Counted from the first letter of the stretch, positions 12,926 through 28,800 are shown. The stretch: 64,000 nt of DNA from Spirodela intermedia (GCA_902729315.2 LR746267.1:6388424-6452423); one strand, 5' to 3'. A program made the numbers and translations. Notes: a model not told the origin generated them from the sequence alone.

Positions 12926-13158
12926 GAAATTTGTGTCAAAAGAGTAATTATGACGACAGATACACGCACAAATTTCCGAGTCTGATAATTAAATTACTTA
13001 TTTATGATAAATACGTTGTTGGAAGGTTAATGATATCGGTAATCTTGGTGTGTTGTTAAAGGAAAGGAGGGCGTGATACGGAGTCCGATATCAAGTACGG
13101 GTATTTTAGGGAAAACTCCGCCGGTCGGCCATCCTCGTGCTTGCCGGATATTGTCACC

Positions 13159-13165
13159 TATAAAT
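13159..13165 (+). promoter_or_regulatory. TATA box of FKF1
   Basis: TATAAAT 57 bp upstream of the FKF1 ATG, implying a short leader of about 25 nt that begins near a GA-rich stretch (13195-13214). Confidence 0.6.
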
Positions 13166-13197
13166 TGCCCACATCGCGTCTTGTTCTAAATCTCTGA

Positions 13198-15992
<2,795 letters not shown>

Positions 15993-16420
15993 AGTGGGTC
16001 GGTTCTCATCTCTGACGCAGGTTCTTCCTGTTTTTGCTCACTAGTAACAGAAATAAAACATGCAGTTATATTAAATCTCGTCCCTTTGGGGTTTTTGTTC
16101 CTCTGCTCTTGTCCTCCAGGTCCTTTCTTAGACAAGGTAATGAAATATTGTTGTTGCACCTCCGCTCTTGCCAGCACATTCTGTAACTGAAATTCTTTTA
16201 CTGCTCACAATCCTGTGTCGGTGTGTACATGTAAATGTTGCCACTTTTATGTCATATAGAAAGTTGTCTACCGCAACTTATCGGGCTAGTTCTTTTGCTG
16301 AAGGTAATTAATGCCACAGTTTTGCCGAAGAAAGTAAATGCCAAGTTGAAGACGGAAGATACCAAGTAAGACAGCAATCAAGACAGCAGTCAATGGGTAA
16401 CAGATCCTCTCCTCTAGCAA
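15993..16420 (+). other. FKF1 3' flank
   Basis: Moderately AT-rich sequence after the FKF1 stop, probably 3' UTR up to about 16.3 kb. No separate gene seen. Confidence 0.5.
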
Positions 16421-16421
16421 G

Positions 16422-18543
16422 ATGGTGGACTATGAGGAAGAGTGGACGAAAGGAAAAGCTTTGAAAAGTAAGTCAACCAACTCCCTTGATTAACTCCGTC
16501 GGACAAGCTTGGCAGTCAACCTCGATCGTTATTGCCCTTTAAGACTTGTTGAAAGCATGCGCGGGCACTGTTGTGTATTTCATATCCTCTCTATTTTTGG
16601 ATCACAGCTAGAATTACCTCCACCTCATACTGCCCGCGCAATAGCCTGAAAGAGAATCTTCCACCAATCGTAAAAGTTTCAAAGAGCCCATTTTTGTTCT
16701 GTAGAACCCACGGATCCCTGCTAACTCATGAGCCCACGGATCCATCAGCTGCCACTCAGCTTTTATTGGCCCAAATCATAGAAGAGAGGGTGAACTGGGT
16801 TGTGGCATACACTTTAGAATTGAAGTATTAGAACCCTTATTATTCAATATCAGACCTGGTTTTATGGCGGTTGTGCTGTTGAAGTCCATCTTGAGCACTC
16901 CCCGCACCCTGATCCTGCTCTTGCAGATGCTCCTCAGCCCACCGACGCACTTGCTCAATCCCCTCCACTGACCCATAATGTTGGTGGTCTTTCTTCTACC
17001 ACCCCTCTTCACTCGAGCTGTATCAGCGGGGAAACCGGCCTCCCCACAATGTCCTGGCTGTCAGGTGAGAACCAGGGAGGAGGAGCGAGTTTAGAGTCTC
17101 TGACGAGGACTCCTCCTTGCCTTTGCTCATCGAAGAAGCGCACTAATGAATTTGTGCGAATATTCGCTTCAACACTCCTGTTGCCAGTGTTATTCTCTTC
17201 TCTTCTGTTGCCCCTGTTTCCTTTGTTTACTTTTGAACAATTATTAACGAATCAATAATAATCTGGAACGAATTCTAATTGTGGGAATGAGAATTTAGAT
17301 AATTCTTGCTATGCTAATTAACCTCACCATTGGCAGTGAGGTTGTGAATCCACAAAAGGCCGAACTTTCTTCCCTTACTCTATGGAACAGAGCGATCTGA
17401 ACGTGGGTATTGTGTGCACAAATGGAAATGAGGGCCCATTCCCTAGACTATGTCAACGCGAGGTCAACGCGAAACAGAGCTCAGGTAACTATGCCAATAG
17501 CATCACCAGCACCCACTGCAAACAGTTCTTCAACGTCACCAGTTGATTATTGGCATCCGATCACTGTCATGCCTTCTGAGGTTAGTAAACACTTGAAGCG
17601 TCTCAGGGGCAGTGCAGTATTTATCTTATTTTCTTATTGTTCGCCTTGGACAAAGCATTTGAAGCTTTAAACTAGCACATTTACTTACAGATAGAACATT
17701 GATAGTTTGGCATTTTTCTTCGTGATCACACAAGATCTGAAGTACGATTTGCTTTCCCCCGTCCAAGGTACGTATGAGCATTCAATTCGCTGGCATGTTT
17801 CCCATTTTTGTCACCAGCAGGGAGAACAATAGTCAACTTACCTCACCAGAAGTGGCAACATTTATTGCATACATTTACGGAAAGCTGGGACTGATAATTA
17901 TCAGCATAAGATAATTAGCATGCCATTATCATTAATATATTTTAAAGATAAAATAAAGCTTAAATATTACATTGCATGTAGATACATAAATACACATAAA
18001 ACTGTCTTCAGCCCACGGGTCTACAATCTATGATGGAAAGTTTCCGGTCAGCCAACCCTGATGTTTCGGCAGTTAAAATTAAAAAATATTTAACCACATA
18101 AAACTGATGCAGCCATGATGAGTGCTTAGAAGCCTGCTTTAGACCTGCTTGCTGCTTTAACCAACGTTTAACCACACCGGGACAGACAGGGAAACCAAAT
18201 CAGGCCACTCCTCGTATAGCAGTCTGCCTGAGTTGACTTTGAGAAAATGTGACAGAACTTGTTATTAGCAGCCACGTGTTTTTCAATCTGATCCTAAGAC
18301 ACTGAGTTGACTGAATAATCTATTATTGTCGTGACTTATAAATACATCCAGAGGATATTCTCCAAGTCATGATCACATAGAAACTGATCGATGCTTACAC
18401 TTGTTCCTTACACAGGTGGCGGAGAGACTTCAACAGAGAACTCCCCGCCCTCTTCCTGTGGAAGTCCATCGGGAGGGACCCTTGGGGACTACCTGCCAGC
18501 AGAAGGGAAGAACAGGACTGAGGATGAAGCCAATACATGGTAA
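16422..18543 (+). CDS. Tentative small three-exon gene, product not recognised
   Basis: Hand-built model: exon 1 16422-16467 (ATG start; donor GTAAGT), exon 2 16927-17064 (acceptor CTCTTGCAG; donor GTGAGA), exon 3 18416-18543 (acceptor TTACACAG; TAA stop). The three phases agree and join into 103 residues with no internal stop. The product begins MVDYEEEWTKGKALK and is otherwise rich in Ser, Thr, Pro and Gly, ending in an acidic/polar tail. It has no signal peptide, membrane segment or domain I recognise. The frame also runs open some 70 bp upstream of the exon 2 acceptor, so exon 2 may be longer. Support is limited to splice consensus, phase agreement and composition. It could equally be a non-coding transcript or chance. 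Confidence 0.25.
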
Positions 18544-18559
18544 TGAAGTCCTATATCCC

Positions 18560-20320
18560 GTTGACGCAACTCAATTCCGGAAATTCGGAACGGGAAGAGG
18601 ATACTAACTCCAGGTTTCTTGTTTAAGGGATCATCCGCCAAAAGGGCTTCACTACAATCTGAGCAGTCCTCCCATCATTTAGAAAAATCTCCTCTCCTTG
18701 GTCAAGAAGCCCCATGGTTTTGCAATGTCTGCCAAGGCAAGTAACAGCTAACTGCAACAATGCCAACAAGAGTGAGAAAAAAAAAAAGAGGCTGTTGAGC
18801 AAAGATCCTTCAAAAACCACCTTCAAAACACTTTCAACGTTGCCACTGAAATTGCCTAAACTTTGAAAAATCCCTGAAAATCTTTGCGGAAAAAACAAAG
18901 GTAACAAATGCTCGTTGTATATGGTGGATATGGAAAGAAGATCATACCTCTCTGGTTATGATCTATTCTTTCATCTGAAAACGTAATGACCTTAATCTTA
19001 ACTTACCTTGTATAATAAATTTTATATTATATACCCATCAATAAACCAGGCTGGTTTATCTTTTTCAATCCATATATCTGGTTTATGAAATCGAACTAGA
19101 TGACCGAAAATCGCTCTACCAGAACATGCCTGGACCGTATTTTCTACTGTTAGAAAGCAGGACAATGAAACACATCAGCTTTCTATAACTGGCATGAAGA
19201 ATAGGGAAGGAAAGGGAAGGAGTATTATTGAGTACAAATGTTCGTGAAACAAAGGACAGATCGCACAGTTTTCACACTGTTCTCCATGGTTCTTCGTTCT
19301 GAGAGCGCAGATCTTCAGAGGGCAACCACTGGTATGATAGTCTTAACTAATCCTCGATTCTTGAAAGATTACCCAGAAATAATTTCAATACTTTGCTCAT
19401 TCGAAGACCTCATCTAGGTGACTAACTCGAAACAGCTTAAATTCATGAAGCTCTGACCTAGTTAGATGAAAGTGTAGATGGTTTGATGTTTTCTCTAAAC
19501 ATTATGCAACCAAAGGCAGAGAGTTTTTAAGCTCAATAGAGGTGTTGAGTGGGTCAGACAACTGGCTAGCGTAAAGCATGACAGGGGGCTTTTTTTCTGA
19601 AAATTTTAGATGACAAAAAAAAAATAAAAAATCTTATGTTCTATCTAGTCAAAGATCTTGATCCCCCAGAGAGACCCCTTCCTTCAGTAGAAAATCCCCA
19701 AATTTTTCTGCAATCATGAGGCCATAACTCCATATTTCATTTCATTTTTCTCTTCTCTTACATAGGTCTCATGTTTCAATTATATACATAAGTTTCACCA
19801 TATATGCCTGTTATGTACCCCATCTAGTGGAATAAGCTGGTAGCCACCATGTACCCTAAAAAATTATCGCCAAAAAGCAATGGACGTCAAGCATAATCGT
19901 TTCCTTAAAAAAGACCGAATATAAAGGGAAAAAAGCCTAAATATATGATTAATGACGTACATTAAAACATGCATGTGAAGACGAAAACTGATGGTTTTTG
20001 TGATTTATACAGCCACAAACATATTATGCTTCCAGAAAATAAGAGACGCCTATCCAAGGATGAGTTTTCTTACATGGAACAAACAGTCCGAGACTGATGA
20101 AGGAGCATGTACATCCGATCTGATGGTTTCTTGAAGGCCAATGAAACATGAAATTTCTCACCATAATGAGCAGTCCTCCCGATGTGATGGGCACAGATAA
20201 CATATCCAATCATCGATTCCGACTTCAAAATTGCATTGGATAACAAACAGAAATGAGTGAACTATTAAGATCATGAATCACATCTGAGGCCTTTACGAGT
20301 CCCACATGCATTGGTTTATC
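18560..20320. other. Intergenic region with one exon-like stretch
   Basis: Mostly AT-rich. On the minus strand at 18753-18623 a frame of about 43 codons follows a good polypyrimidine/TTGCAG acceptor and ends in a stop. It could be a terminal exon or gene remnant, but no partner exon was confirmed. Nothing else recognised. Confidence 0.4.
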
Positions 20321-20323
20321 TTA

Positions 20324-22126
20324 TTATGTATAATGATCAGTCGTTGACTTCTTTAGGGACTCATCGATCAATGAAGTATAAGTGGCAAAATCAGCCACCA
20401 TTCCCTTCTCATCACGCAGCTCCTTCAACTTTGCAGCATCTCCATGCCTGCAATGTCCTTCCAACAAAATATTGTAGGTCACATCATCTGGTACTACTCC
20501 TAGATTAAGCATAGCATTCAAGAGCATGTTCGCATTCTTCATCTGACCTAACTTGCAAAGCCCATTCATGATCACATTATACGTCACAACACCTGGTTTT
20601 TTACCTCTGCTCTGCATCTCTCTCAGAAGTTTGAAAGCCAGCTTTAGATCACCTCTCCTGCAAAGTCCATCAATGACCATGGTGTACATGGCTTCGTCTG
20701 GAACCATACCAGCTCTCATCATCTCATGCAGGGTTCTTACAGCATCTAGAGCTCGCCCTTCCCTACACAATCCAGAAATCAGTGCTGTATATGCCACATC
20801 ATCGAGCTCCACCTTCTCCAGCATCATCTCTGTTCTTATCTCAGATGCTGCTTCCAAGTTTCCCTCTTTGCAGCACCCATCGATGAGTGTAGTATACGTA
20901 ATCTTATCAGGCTTCAACCCCTTTCTCTTCATCTCTTCCACAATCCACTTTGCTTTCTGCATGTCCCCATATTTGCACAGCCCATTGACAAGAGCATTGT
21001 ACGTGACCAAATCTGGCATCACACCCTTCTTCAACATCTCGTCGTAGATGTCCAGGGCTGTGTGAATCTTTCCATCTTTGCAATGCCCATCAATCAGTGT
21101 CGTGAACATGACATTGTTGGGGATCAGTCCTCTCGAACACATCTCCTTGAATGTGATGTTTGCGTCTTCCAGGCGTCTCCCTTTGCACAGCCCATTGATC
21201 AGCACGCTGTAGGTGAAGACATCAGGAGAGACTCCAGCTTCCTGCATCGCCCTCTTCAGCTCAAACCCTTCTTCTAGGTTTCCAGATTTGCAGTACCCAT
21301 TGATCAGAGTGTTGAAGCTCACGACGGTCGGTTTCGCACCCTTGTGTGTGATTTCGTCAAAAATCAGATGCGCCTCCTTGACCTTCCCCTCCTTGCAGAA
21401 GGAATGCATCAGTATATTGAAGGTGTAAACGTTCGGGGGGAAGCCATAGCTAAGAATCTCAGAGTAGAATGCCCACGCAGCGGCTGGTGAGTTCGACTTT
21501 ATCAGGATATCGAGGAGGCGGGCGCAGGCGCCCAGAGGAAGGCGGAACCGCGACTTTCTTATCAATCGGATGCACTGGATAGCATCGGAGACGTACTCGG
21601 AATCGGCATACGCGATCACCATGGCGTCGAAGATGGAGGAGTGCGGCGAGCAGTGGCGCGGCGCATCGGCGGAGGTCCGGAGGACCGCGGAAAAGAGGTG
21701 GTGCGCGGAGTTCTTACCTTTCCTGGAGACGACGGTGCGGAGGAGGTGGGTGGCATCGGAGACCATGCGGTGGCGGCAGAGGAAGTGCGCCATGGAGAGG
21801 TAAGTCTCGAGAGTGTGGCAGAAGAGCTCAGGGGGCCGCAGGGAGAGCCAGTGGAAGAAAGAGAGGAGCGACGGTGCGGGGAGAGGGGAAGGCTCGCCGG
21901 CGAGGAGGGAGACGAAGTGGGAGGGCGTGAAGGAAGGGAGGATCCGGATGAGTGGGGCGGAGGAGTCGAGGGTCTTCCCGGGGGTGGCGGTGTCCCGGAT
22001 GGCCTCGGAGACGGTGGCCAGCACGGGGTCCAGGAGCTCCGCCGGCGGCGGCGGGGAAAACCAGGCGACGGTGGAGAAGCGGAGGGAGGCGGAGCAGCGA
22101 CTCCGCCGTCTAGCCGCCGCCCTCAT
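20324..22126 (-). CDS. P-class pentatricopeptide repeat (PPR) protein, probably organelle-targeted
   Basis: Intronless frame of 600 residues from ATG at 22126; longer readings upstream begin only at a non-ATG codon. The N-terminus (MRAAARRRSRCSASLRFST) is rich in Arg/Ser/Ala and lacks acidic residues, as in mitochondrial or plastid transit peptides. From residue 233 there are ten consecutive 35-residue P-type PPR motifs (starts at 233, 268, 303, 338, 373, 408, 443, 478, 513, 548), with phrases such as VTYNALVNGLCKYGDMQKA. Two weaker motifs precede them. No E, DYW or SMR domain follows, so this is pure P-class. Such proteins bind specific organelle RNAs and act in stabilisation, splicing or translation. 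It resembles the At1g09680-type group from memory; that assignment is weak. GC content falls from 5' to 3'. Confidence 0.9.
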   Translation of the reverse strand: MRAAARRRSRCSASLRFSTVAWFSPPPPAELLDPVLATVSEAIRDTATPGKTLDSSAPLIRILPSFTPSHFVSLLAGEPSPLPAPSLLSFFHWLSLRPPELFCHTLETYLSMAHFLCRHRMVSDATHLLRTVVSRKGKNSAHHLFSAVLRTSADAPRHCSPHSSIFDAMVIAYADSEYVSDAIQCIRLIRKSRFRLPLGACARLLDILIKSNSPAAAWAFYSEILSYGFPPNVYTFNILMHSFCKEGKVKEAHLIFDEITHKGAKPTVVSFNTLINGYCKSGNLEEGFELKRAMQEAGVSPDVFTYSVLINGLCKGRRLEDANITFKEMCSRGLIPNNVMFTTLIDGHCKDGKIHTALDIYDEMLKKGVMPDLVTYNALVNGLCKYGDMQKAKWIVEEMKRKGLKPDKITYTTLIDGCCKEGNLEAASEIRTEMMLEKVELDDVAYTALISGLCREGRALDAVRTLHEMMRAGMVPDEAMYTMVIDGLCRRGDLKLAFKLLREMQSRGKKPGVVTYNVIMNGLCKLGQMKNANMLLNAMLNLGVVPDDVTYNILLEGHCRHGDAAKLKELRDEKGMVADFATYTSLIDESLKKSTTDHYT

Positions 22127-22230
22127 CGACGCCCTTCCGACGAGCTCCAATCCCCAGAACAGACAAGGCCGATTTCCCCCACCGCTCCTGAATTTATGCT
22201 CATTTACGGAGCAAGAAAAACCGAAAAATA

Positions 22231-22253
22231 GAGAGAGAAACTCTCTCTCTCTC
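22231..22253. repeat. GA/CT tract upstream of the PPR gene
   Basis: Short GAGAGA...CTCTCT stretch about 110-130 bp upstream of the PPR start codon. Confidence 0.7.
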
Positions 22254-22579
22254 TATGAGCCATTTTCCACAGAAGAGCACGAGCATAGGAAATGAGAGGC
22301 TTAGGAATCCTCGCTCTACATTAGATAGGCATCATCTCAGTTCAGTGTTCTTGATTCAGAGCGAGGATCAGGAGCAGAATGAATACTTTCCAGGGATCCG
22401 AAGCTCGCAGGGAGAAATAGAGGATCTTCCCCTCGACGAAAACCAGAGGACCCTCGAGAGTTCAAACCCTAGTGGTTGGCGCACATAATCTGTGCAAAAG
22501 ATGGATGAGGCAAGCTTGCTGGCTGATTCTTGGCTGATCTGAACCGGCGTGCTTGCTGATATCTGGAGCTGCACAGGCT

Positions 22580-22583
<4 letters not shown>

Positions 22584-22617
<34 letters not shown>
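22584..22617. repeat. (CT)n microsatellite between PPR and LPXC
   Basis: Uninterrupted CT repeat of about 17 units between the LPXC stop codon and the PPR promoter region, both on the minus strand. Confidence 0.95.
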
Positions 22618-22619
<2 letters not shown>

Positions 22620-22854
22620 ATTACTGATCTTTCCTTTTCTGCAGATGACTGGGGCTCCTCGGCTGAGCAGATCGGAGGACGCGGCCTTGCCAGGGTCAAG
22701 GACCCACAGGGAACCCTGGCTGATCTTGCCCTGGCGACCGGAGAGAGCGCGAGAAGGATCGATCCTTACGGGTGAGACGGCCCCGTTTTGCCTCGACATC
22801 CGCTCGGTTTTCCTCCCTCCTTCCGCGGAAAAATGTGGTCGTGATGGATGCCAT

Positions 22855-25800
22855 TCAAGCACCGGGGTAGCTGCAGGTGCTCTGGTTCGCCGTTCGCTCG
22901 TGCCGGATCAGAAGATCCTTGAGATGGGATGTGAATCTGGCGTGTAGGGCATGGCCAGCCTGCATCAGAAATGAATCAAGCAGATTTACTGAACCTCTGG
23001 CGCTGAATAAACAATAAATATGGCTACCATCAGAGCTCTTTCATGGTATATGCGAACCACATAACCTACATAAGGGATGGTGAACATAGATTGTCGGGTC
23101 AACGTTCTAGCACCCCCGGTTGACTTATCCTCTTCCTGGCTAAAACAGTTGACCTCTTTCACCTATTGGAGTCTCCCCAGTGCCTCTAATAACACAAATC
23201 TTCCCACAAGATTGGAAACAGCCCTTGGGAGGATTATATCAGCTTCTGTTATAAGGAATGAAAATTTCAGTGGGAGGGATGAACCTGCATCAGGGATGAT
23301 GAACATGGATTATGTCGGGTCAACGTTCTAGCACCCCGGTTAACTTATCCTCTTCCTGGCTACCATGCTGCAGCCAAAACAGTTGACTTTTCTCACCTAT
23401 TGGAGTCCCCAGTGGCTAGAAGAAGATCCCGTCTGATAACAAAAATCTACCACAAGATTGAAAACAGCCCTAGGGAGGATTATGGCAACTTCTGCAATGG
23501 GGAATGAAAATTTCAAGAGAGAGGGTCTTGGATAGTCTAGAGCTATTGTATTACACCATTGGAAGCATTTGAGAAAGCCGATTCAAGGCCATCTGAGGAA
23601 GAACATCTGGAGAGCGGGGATGATCACCAACCTTCTTCTTAGTGAACCTCTCCAAAGAATATTTATGGGAATCAAGTTCTTATTTCTACTCTGCGACTGA
23701 TACATCGCTCCCTGAAAGCATTCAGAGAATGCTGTAGAAATTTCGTCAAGAGGAATTTAGCAAGGGGACCTGAGTTGTAAGACACGAATCTTTCTTGAAT
23801 TGGAATATCTCAATACCATATCTGGTCCAATTCATGATCATTTCATAGCTTAGCCATCGATGCAAGTGGAAAAATCTATGCAAGATAATATATTTGAAAT
23901 TATTATTATTAATAATAATAATAAAGAAAAACAAGGGTCAAGATGAAGACCTTATAAGCAAGTAAATGGGCAATAGGAAGCCCCTGGTTTCCATTCTCTG
24001 ATAGTAGAGATAAGTCCCCTATTAGATCCAGAACCTTGTGACGGCATGGCTCGTCTTGAAAACGTAGTGGTGGATTTATCCAACCTGCAGAAGAGCTGCA
24101 CAAGGAATAGTGGGTTATAATGCTGTAAATAATCGGGTCAGCCAGATAATCAATCATTGGCTTTGTTTTACATGTGCAACAAAGAGAAACGTCTCAAGAA
24201 ACTAAAAAAGGAACTATTCCCCATCACAAAATGAAGATCAAAAGGTCATTTCCCTAGAAGGGCTGCCAAATGGTGAACAGCGAGTGAAACTGCTGTCCAC
24301 GATCTGATAAAGAATCCAATGGATGTTAGCATTCCATTTCCAAGAATAATAATAATAATAAAAAAAAGTCAATGGTGATCAGGAGAAAATCTATGCAATT
24401 CCACTGGAAGATTATCCAAGTATCAGAGCAGACTCAGAGGAACTGCGAATAAGCTGCTTTTGGTATTATTCAGATCGAGAGACAGGACAACAACTCATAC
24501 TGAACTAATTAGGGGACTATTTTCTCTGAACATTCAACGATTATACCCTAAGATACAGCTAGTAAACTTTATTAATGTAAATTAAACCATAAATACCAAG
24601 CACAGCGTAATTAATGCAGAAAAGGATGGAACTGTAGCCGCAAATACAGTGTTCATAGAAACCATATAAAAGTTGGTCAAATATTCCCATCACCAAATGG
24701 ACCACAAAAGATGATATTAAATAAAGTTCGTACAAGTCTGAGTCAAATCAGATAGACATGAGTGTCAAATAACTCTGCTAATACACCGATGGCATCAGAC
24801 TCAGCATTTCCATTATTCCTAAGATTTTTATTTTTTGCGTGAGATTTTTTTGATAAAGGATATTTTCCCACATACTTTCTATGAAGATTGGTGGGTGATA
24901 ACAACAATTTTGTAGATGGGGACTAAAAATAAGTCATTTAACTGAAAACACATCCATAAGACATGCAATGTGGAAAATATGGGAACCATACATGAATCTC
25001 ACACATGCCCACTCTAGAATACACAGTGTGAACACCAACAACCATCAGCAACCTTAAAGCTACCATGACCCACGTTCAGGAGTGCCATCGTAACAAAAAT
25101 GAAACGAAAGAACACAAGCCCCTAGAAATTTGTATAAATAAGACTAATCAAAGCCAACAACATGACTCGTCATCCAATAGTAGGAGTTGGTCATCCAATA
25201 CGCCTTGAGAAATTTTCCCTGAAAGGTCCTATGTACTGGTGGCACGGAGCAGCCCACGATTGAAGCATTGTCATCGGCCTCTGACCACAATGGCTACACA
25301 CCTTTGAATTCATCTGTGTTGGGGCAACAACCATTGAAACGCCAAATAACAATCTCATCTGAGGTTTTTCTTCTTCTATTGGCACAGCCAACATTTGAAA
25401 CATTACTAGCGTCTACTGGTAAATAATGACCATGACTGGTACCCAATTGGCAGACTCTAGCCGATTTAAAACTCCCTTCCACATTTAATTTAAATAAAAA
25501 TATTGATCGCATAAGGGAGGTAAACCGATTTAAAAAGTTTAATCATAATCCCATTAGTCTTTCATTTTGGTTGATTCAGGCATTATTACAAACAGACAAT
25601 AGTTTATCAATAATGTTCTCTGGTCATAACATTAATGGGAGCTTTCTTGGTTAAGAAAAAAAGAGTTCCTTGGTTTTGAAAACAAGCAAAATAGAACATT
25701 TAACCCTTGACATTTCTCACTTCATTAGCTTTAAGGACAGGAGAAAGATGCATAAGAATATGAAAAAGAGTGAAATAAATCCGATCAATTGGCTTCTTCT

Positions 25801-28800
25801 TTTTTGGCGAACTGGATGTACATTGGTGGAATCAACCAATCGAGGTGAGAATTTGCTATCATTAGATTCGTAGATTTGCTGTCATTAGGTTGCTATCATC
25901 AGGTTGATAATTTGCTATCATTGGTTTCTTACTGTTGAGTCTCTTACCCCCTGATGTAAAGTGAATTTTGAAAGGAAAAAATGCTTTAAATTAATCTCTA
26001 CATTATAAAACTTAAGCACATGCTTATTATTTAATGCATTGACCCAGCCCCTAACTCCTTTTGTAGAAAAAAAAACATAAATACACAGTTCAACTTAGTG
26101 ACTGACAACTTTAGGAGAAGACAAAAGATCCAAAAAACCCACAGATAGGGATGTGCACAGAATACTCTGAAATGAACTGTGCCTGCAAAACTCTCTACTT
26201 GTGTCATTGTAGAGCACAAAGTGTTGATATTACTCTGCATGAACTCGAAAAGAAAATGAAATTCAAGAAAATTCGTATTAGTTTTGAAGCTGCTTGAGGT
26301 TTTTCAACCACCAGATGACCCTCGTTTTAGGGGCCATAAAAAACGTGGGATGAAAAACATAAATCGAGTTCACAATTGTTTCACATGCTCAAGTTTCTTC
26401 TAAAATCAAGTTGAAGCTCAAGCTTTTCTGACGTGACCATTCTCTTCAGGATTCAGTAAATCTTGAATTGGATTGCCAAACAGATTTGTATCTCGCTTTA
26501 GTTTTACTTCAATTTTTTTTGCATAAGAGCAGCTTCGCTCTTGAGCAAAACTTGGCTCGGAAAGGAAGATGTGGTAAGGACCTCCAGGAAGATAGAGCTA
26601 CGATGACTTAGAGAGGTTTGAGGAAAGTAATCCAGACGTTGGATGAATACAATGTCTCCTGTATCATCATGATGTTGCTTCGCCTTCTGGTGTATTTTTC
26701 TATCGGTGTTATTTAACAATTGAGCTTTTCGCTCCCCCTCTAATTATGTAACTCCCATCAAGACTTCACTCATAGAGTTTTACAAATTTCGTGAATAATA
26801 TCGCATAAGGCCTCCATTTCTACCTCAAAGCTTTGCGCGTTAATTTTGGAAATATTCAAGAACATCTTACCAAGTTCTAATCCATCATCTGGCTCCACTG
26901 TTTCCAGCGTTTCATGACATCCATAAATTTCTACCATAACAGAGCAAAACATCAAGTTTAATAACCTAATGTCAACAGAATTCAGAAGACATTGCCATCA
27001 TTCTGAGAAATGTGACATAAAGAACTATCCAAGGAACTTACATTTAATAGAAAGGAAAATGTTGGCAAGGCACGATATTCGGTGAAACATTGATTAATGA
27101 ACTACACTCTGTAATTCTACCTGCAAACTATGGCATTGTCAATTGATCCCCCTTGAATAAGTCCAACATCCCGCAAGCTTCCTACCTGAAAACAGCCCAA
27201 AGTCAAAAGACATTTCGGATATGATCAAATCCATTTGATAAAGAGAGAAATGCATTCTCTCAAACTTGCACGCAAATAATAGTTCATACAATACAGAATA
27301 TGCAAAGGAAATATTACAAGATGAAGCAATAGGCATCACAAGCAAAGTATGTTGAAGCATAAAAAATTAATTCTTTGCATGTTTGGCGTCCACCACTTTT
27401 GTACTGCAAAACACATATTATAACTAAGTGATGAGGGGGAAAAATGATGGAACTCTTCAATACAATGAGGAAAAGACATTTCTCGATGAGATGAAGCATA
27501 AAAGGTGTGCAGAACCTCTCCCAAAGGAGGAAAACACAACAAATGACTTTTAATGACCAAGACCACAAAAGATTTATTCCTTGTACAACAATGCATGAGA
27601 TGGTTTGTCAATGTAGTCTTTAAAAAATAGCTCTAGTAATTTTTCCAAGGATTAATCCAATGACAATTGTAAGAGTCTTCTCAGAAAGATAACAAGGCTT
27701 CTCTGGCAGTCCATTTTCTTACAACCCACGCAACAAGTCAGTAACTGAAGAATGTATTGTCTCCCAGCATGTATCATGAGGATAACAGTGGTACATGACT
27801 GAGACGACTAAGTAGCAGGGCTCCTGCTGGCTAGACAGGAAAAAACCACAGAATGAGATAGAAGAGGGTGGTCTGGTGTGAGGTAAAAGGTAATTTCAGC
27901 CACCAGTGGAACCTGCTGTTTCTCAGTTAAATATGGATCACTGTTCACTCCCAATGCACAACATTTTCAGAGAACCATGAAACAAGGCATAGGAAATGAC
28001 AATAAAAAAATAACCTTTTGAAGGTGAAAATAGTGTGAATTGGACATGATATATAAGCAATTGCCCCATGTATACAAATTCTAGGACAGCGTTATTGATT
28101 GGAACTATAAATATCTATCCAGAAAGAAAAAATGTGGAATCCATGCCAGTCAGGTGTCATCAATGCTGCTTATGGGCCATTGATATCACCTAACCAGGAA
28201 ATGATTAACACATGGACTACGACATAAGATAAAAAAATGAAATCATGCATTACAACCTAACAGATGTAGTTGAGAAAAAAAAAGCTCCCATCCAGACGAA
28301 ACCAACAGATGAATTTATCAATGAATTTATGAAAAATAATTAAAAAATACCAACCTTCATGGCCTCAACCAGTCATGAAGACTGAGTCACCACTTTTTCA
28401 AAAAAGAGAAAAAAAAGTAACAGGGTTGACTGACGTTCAAAAACCAGGCTCAGAATTCAAAGGCTTAAAAGCATGCCCGAGGTGAAGAATTGAAAGAGTC
28501 CTTCAGACAAAATGAGAAGCCATGTGGGAAGCAAAATAGGTGCTTACGCTCTTCCAGAAAGTGGAAGAAAAACAACATGAGGCCCCATTCCACAGAGGCC
28601 GCATTTTCACTGGCTCAAGGGGTCTCCCTTAGTAGCTTTATAAATTGAGCTCTCCCTCCTACAATGGGGCTCAGAAAATTTAAGAGGAGAGACAATTTGA
28701 AGAGATGAAAAGAGATTTATCATAGAAGAAAATTCATTAGATGATTTCACCATGGTTTAGATACCATTGAGTTAATCCAACGCAGGAAAATACCCACTAG

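Noticed and set aside
20553-21803. Plus-strand frames opposite the PPR gene
   Set aside because: Shadows of the PPR coding strand with no repeat or motif of their own.
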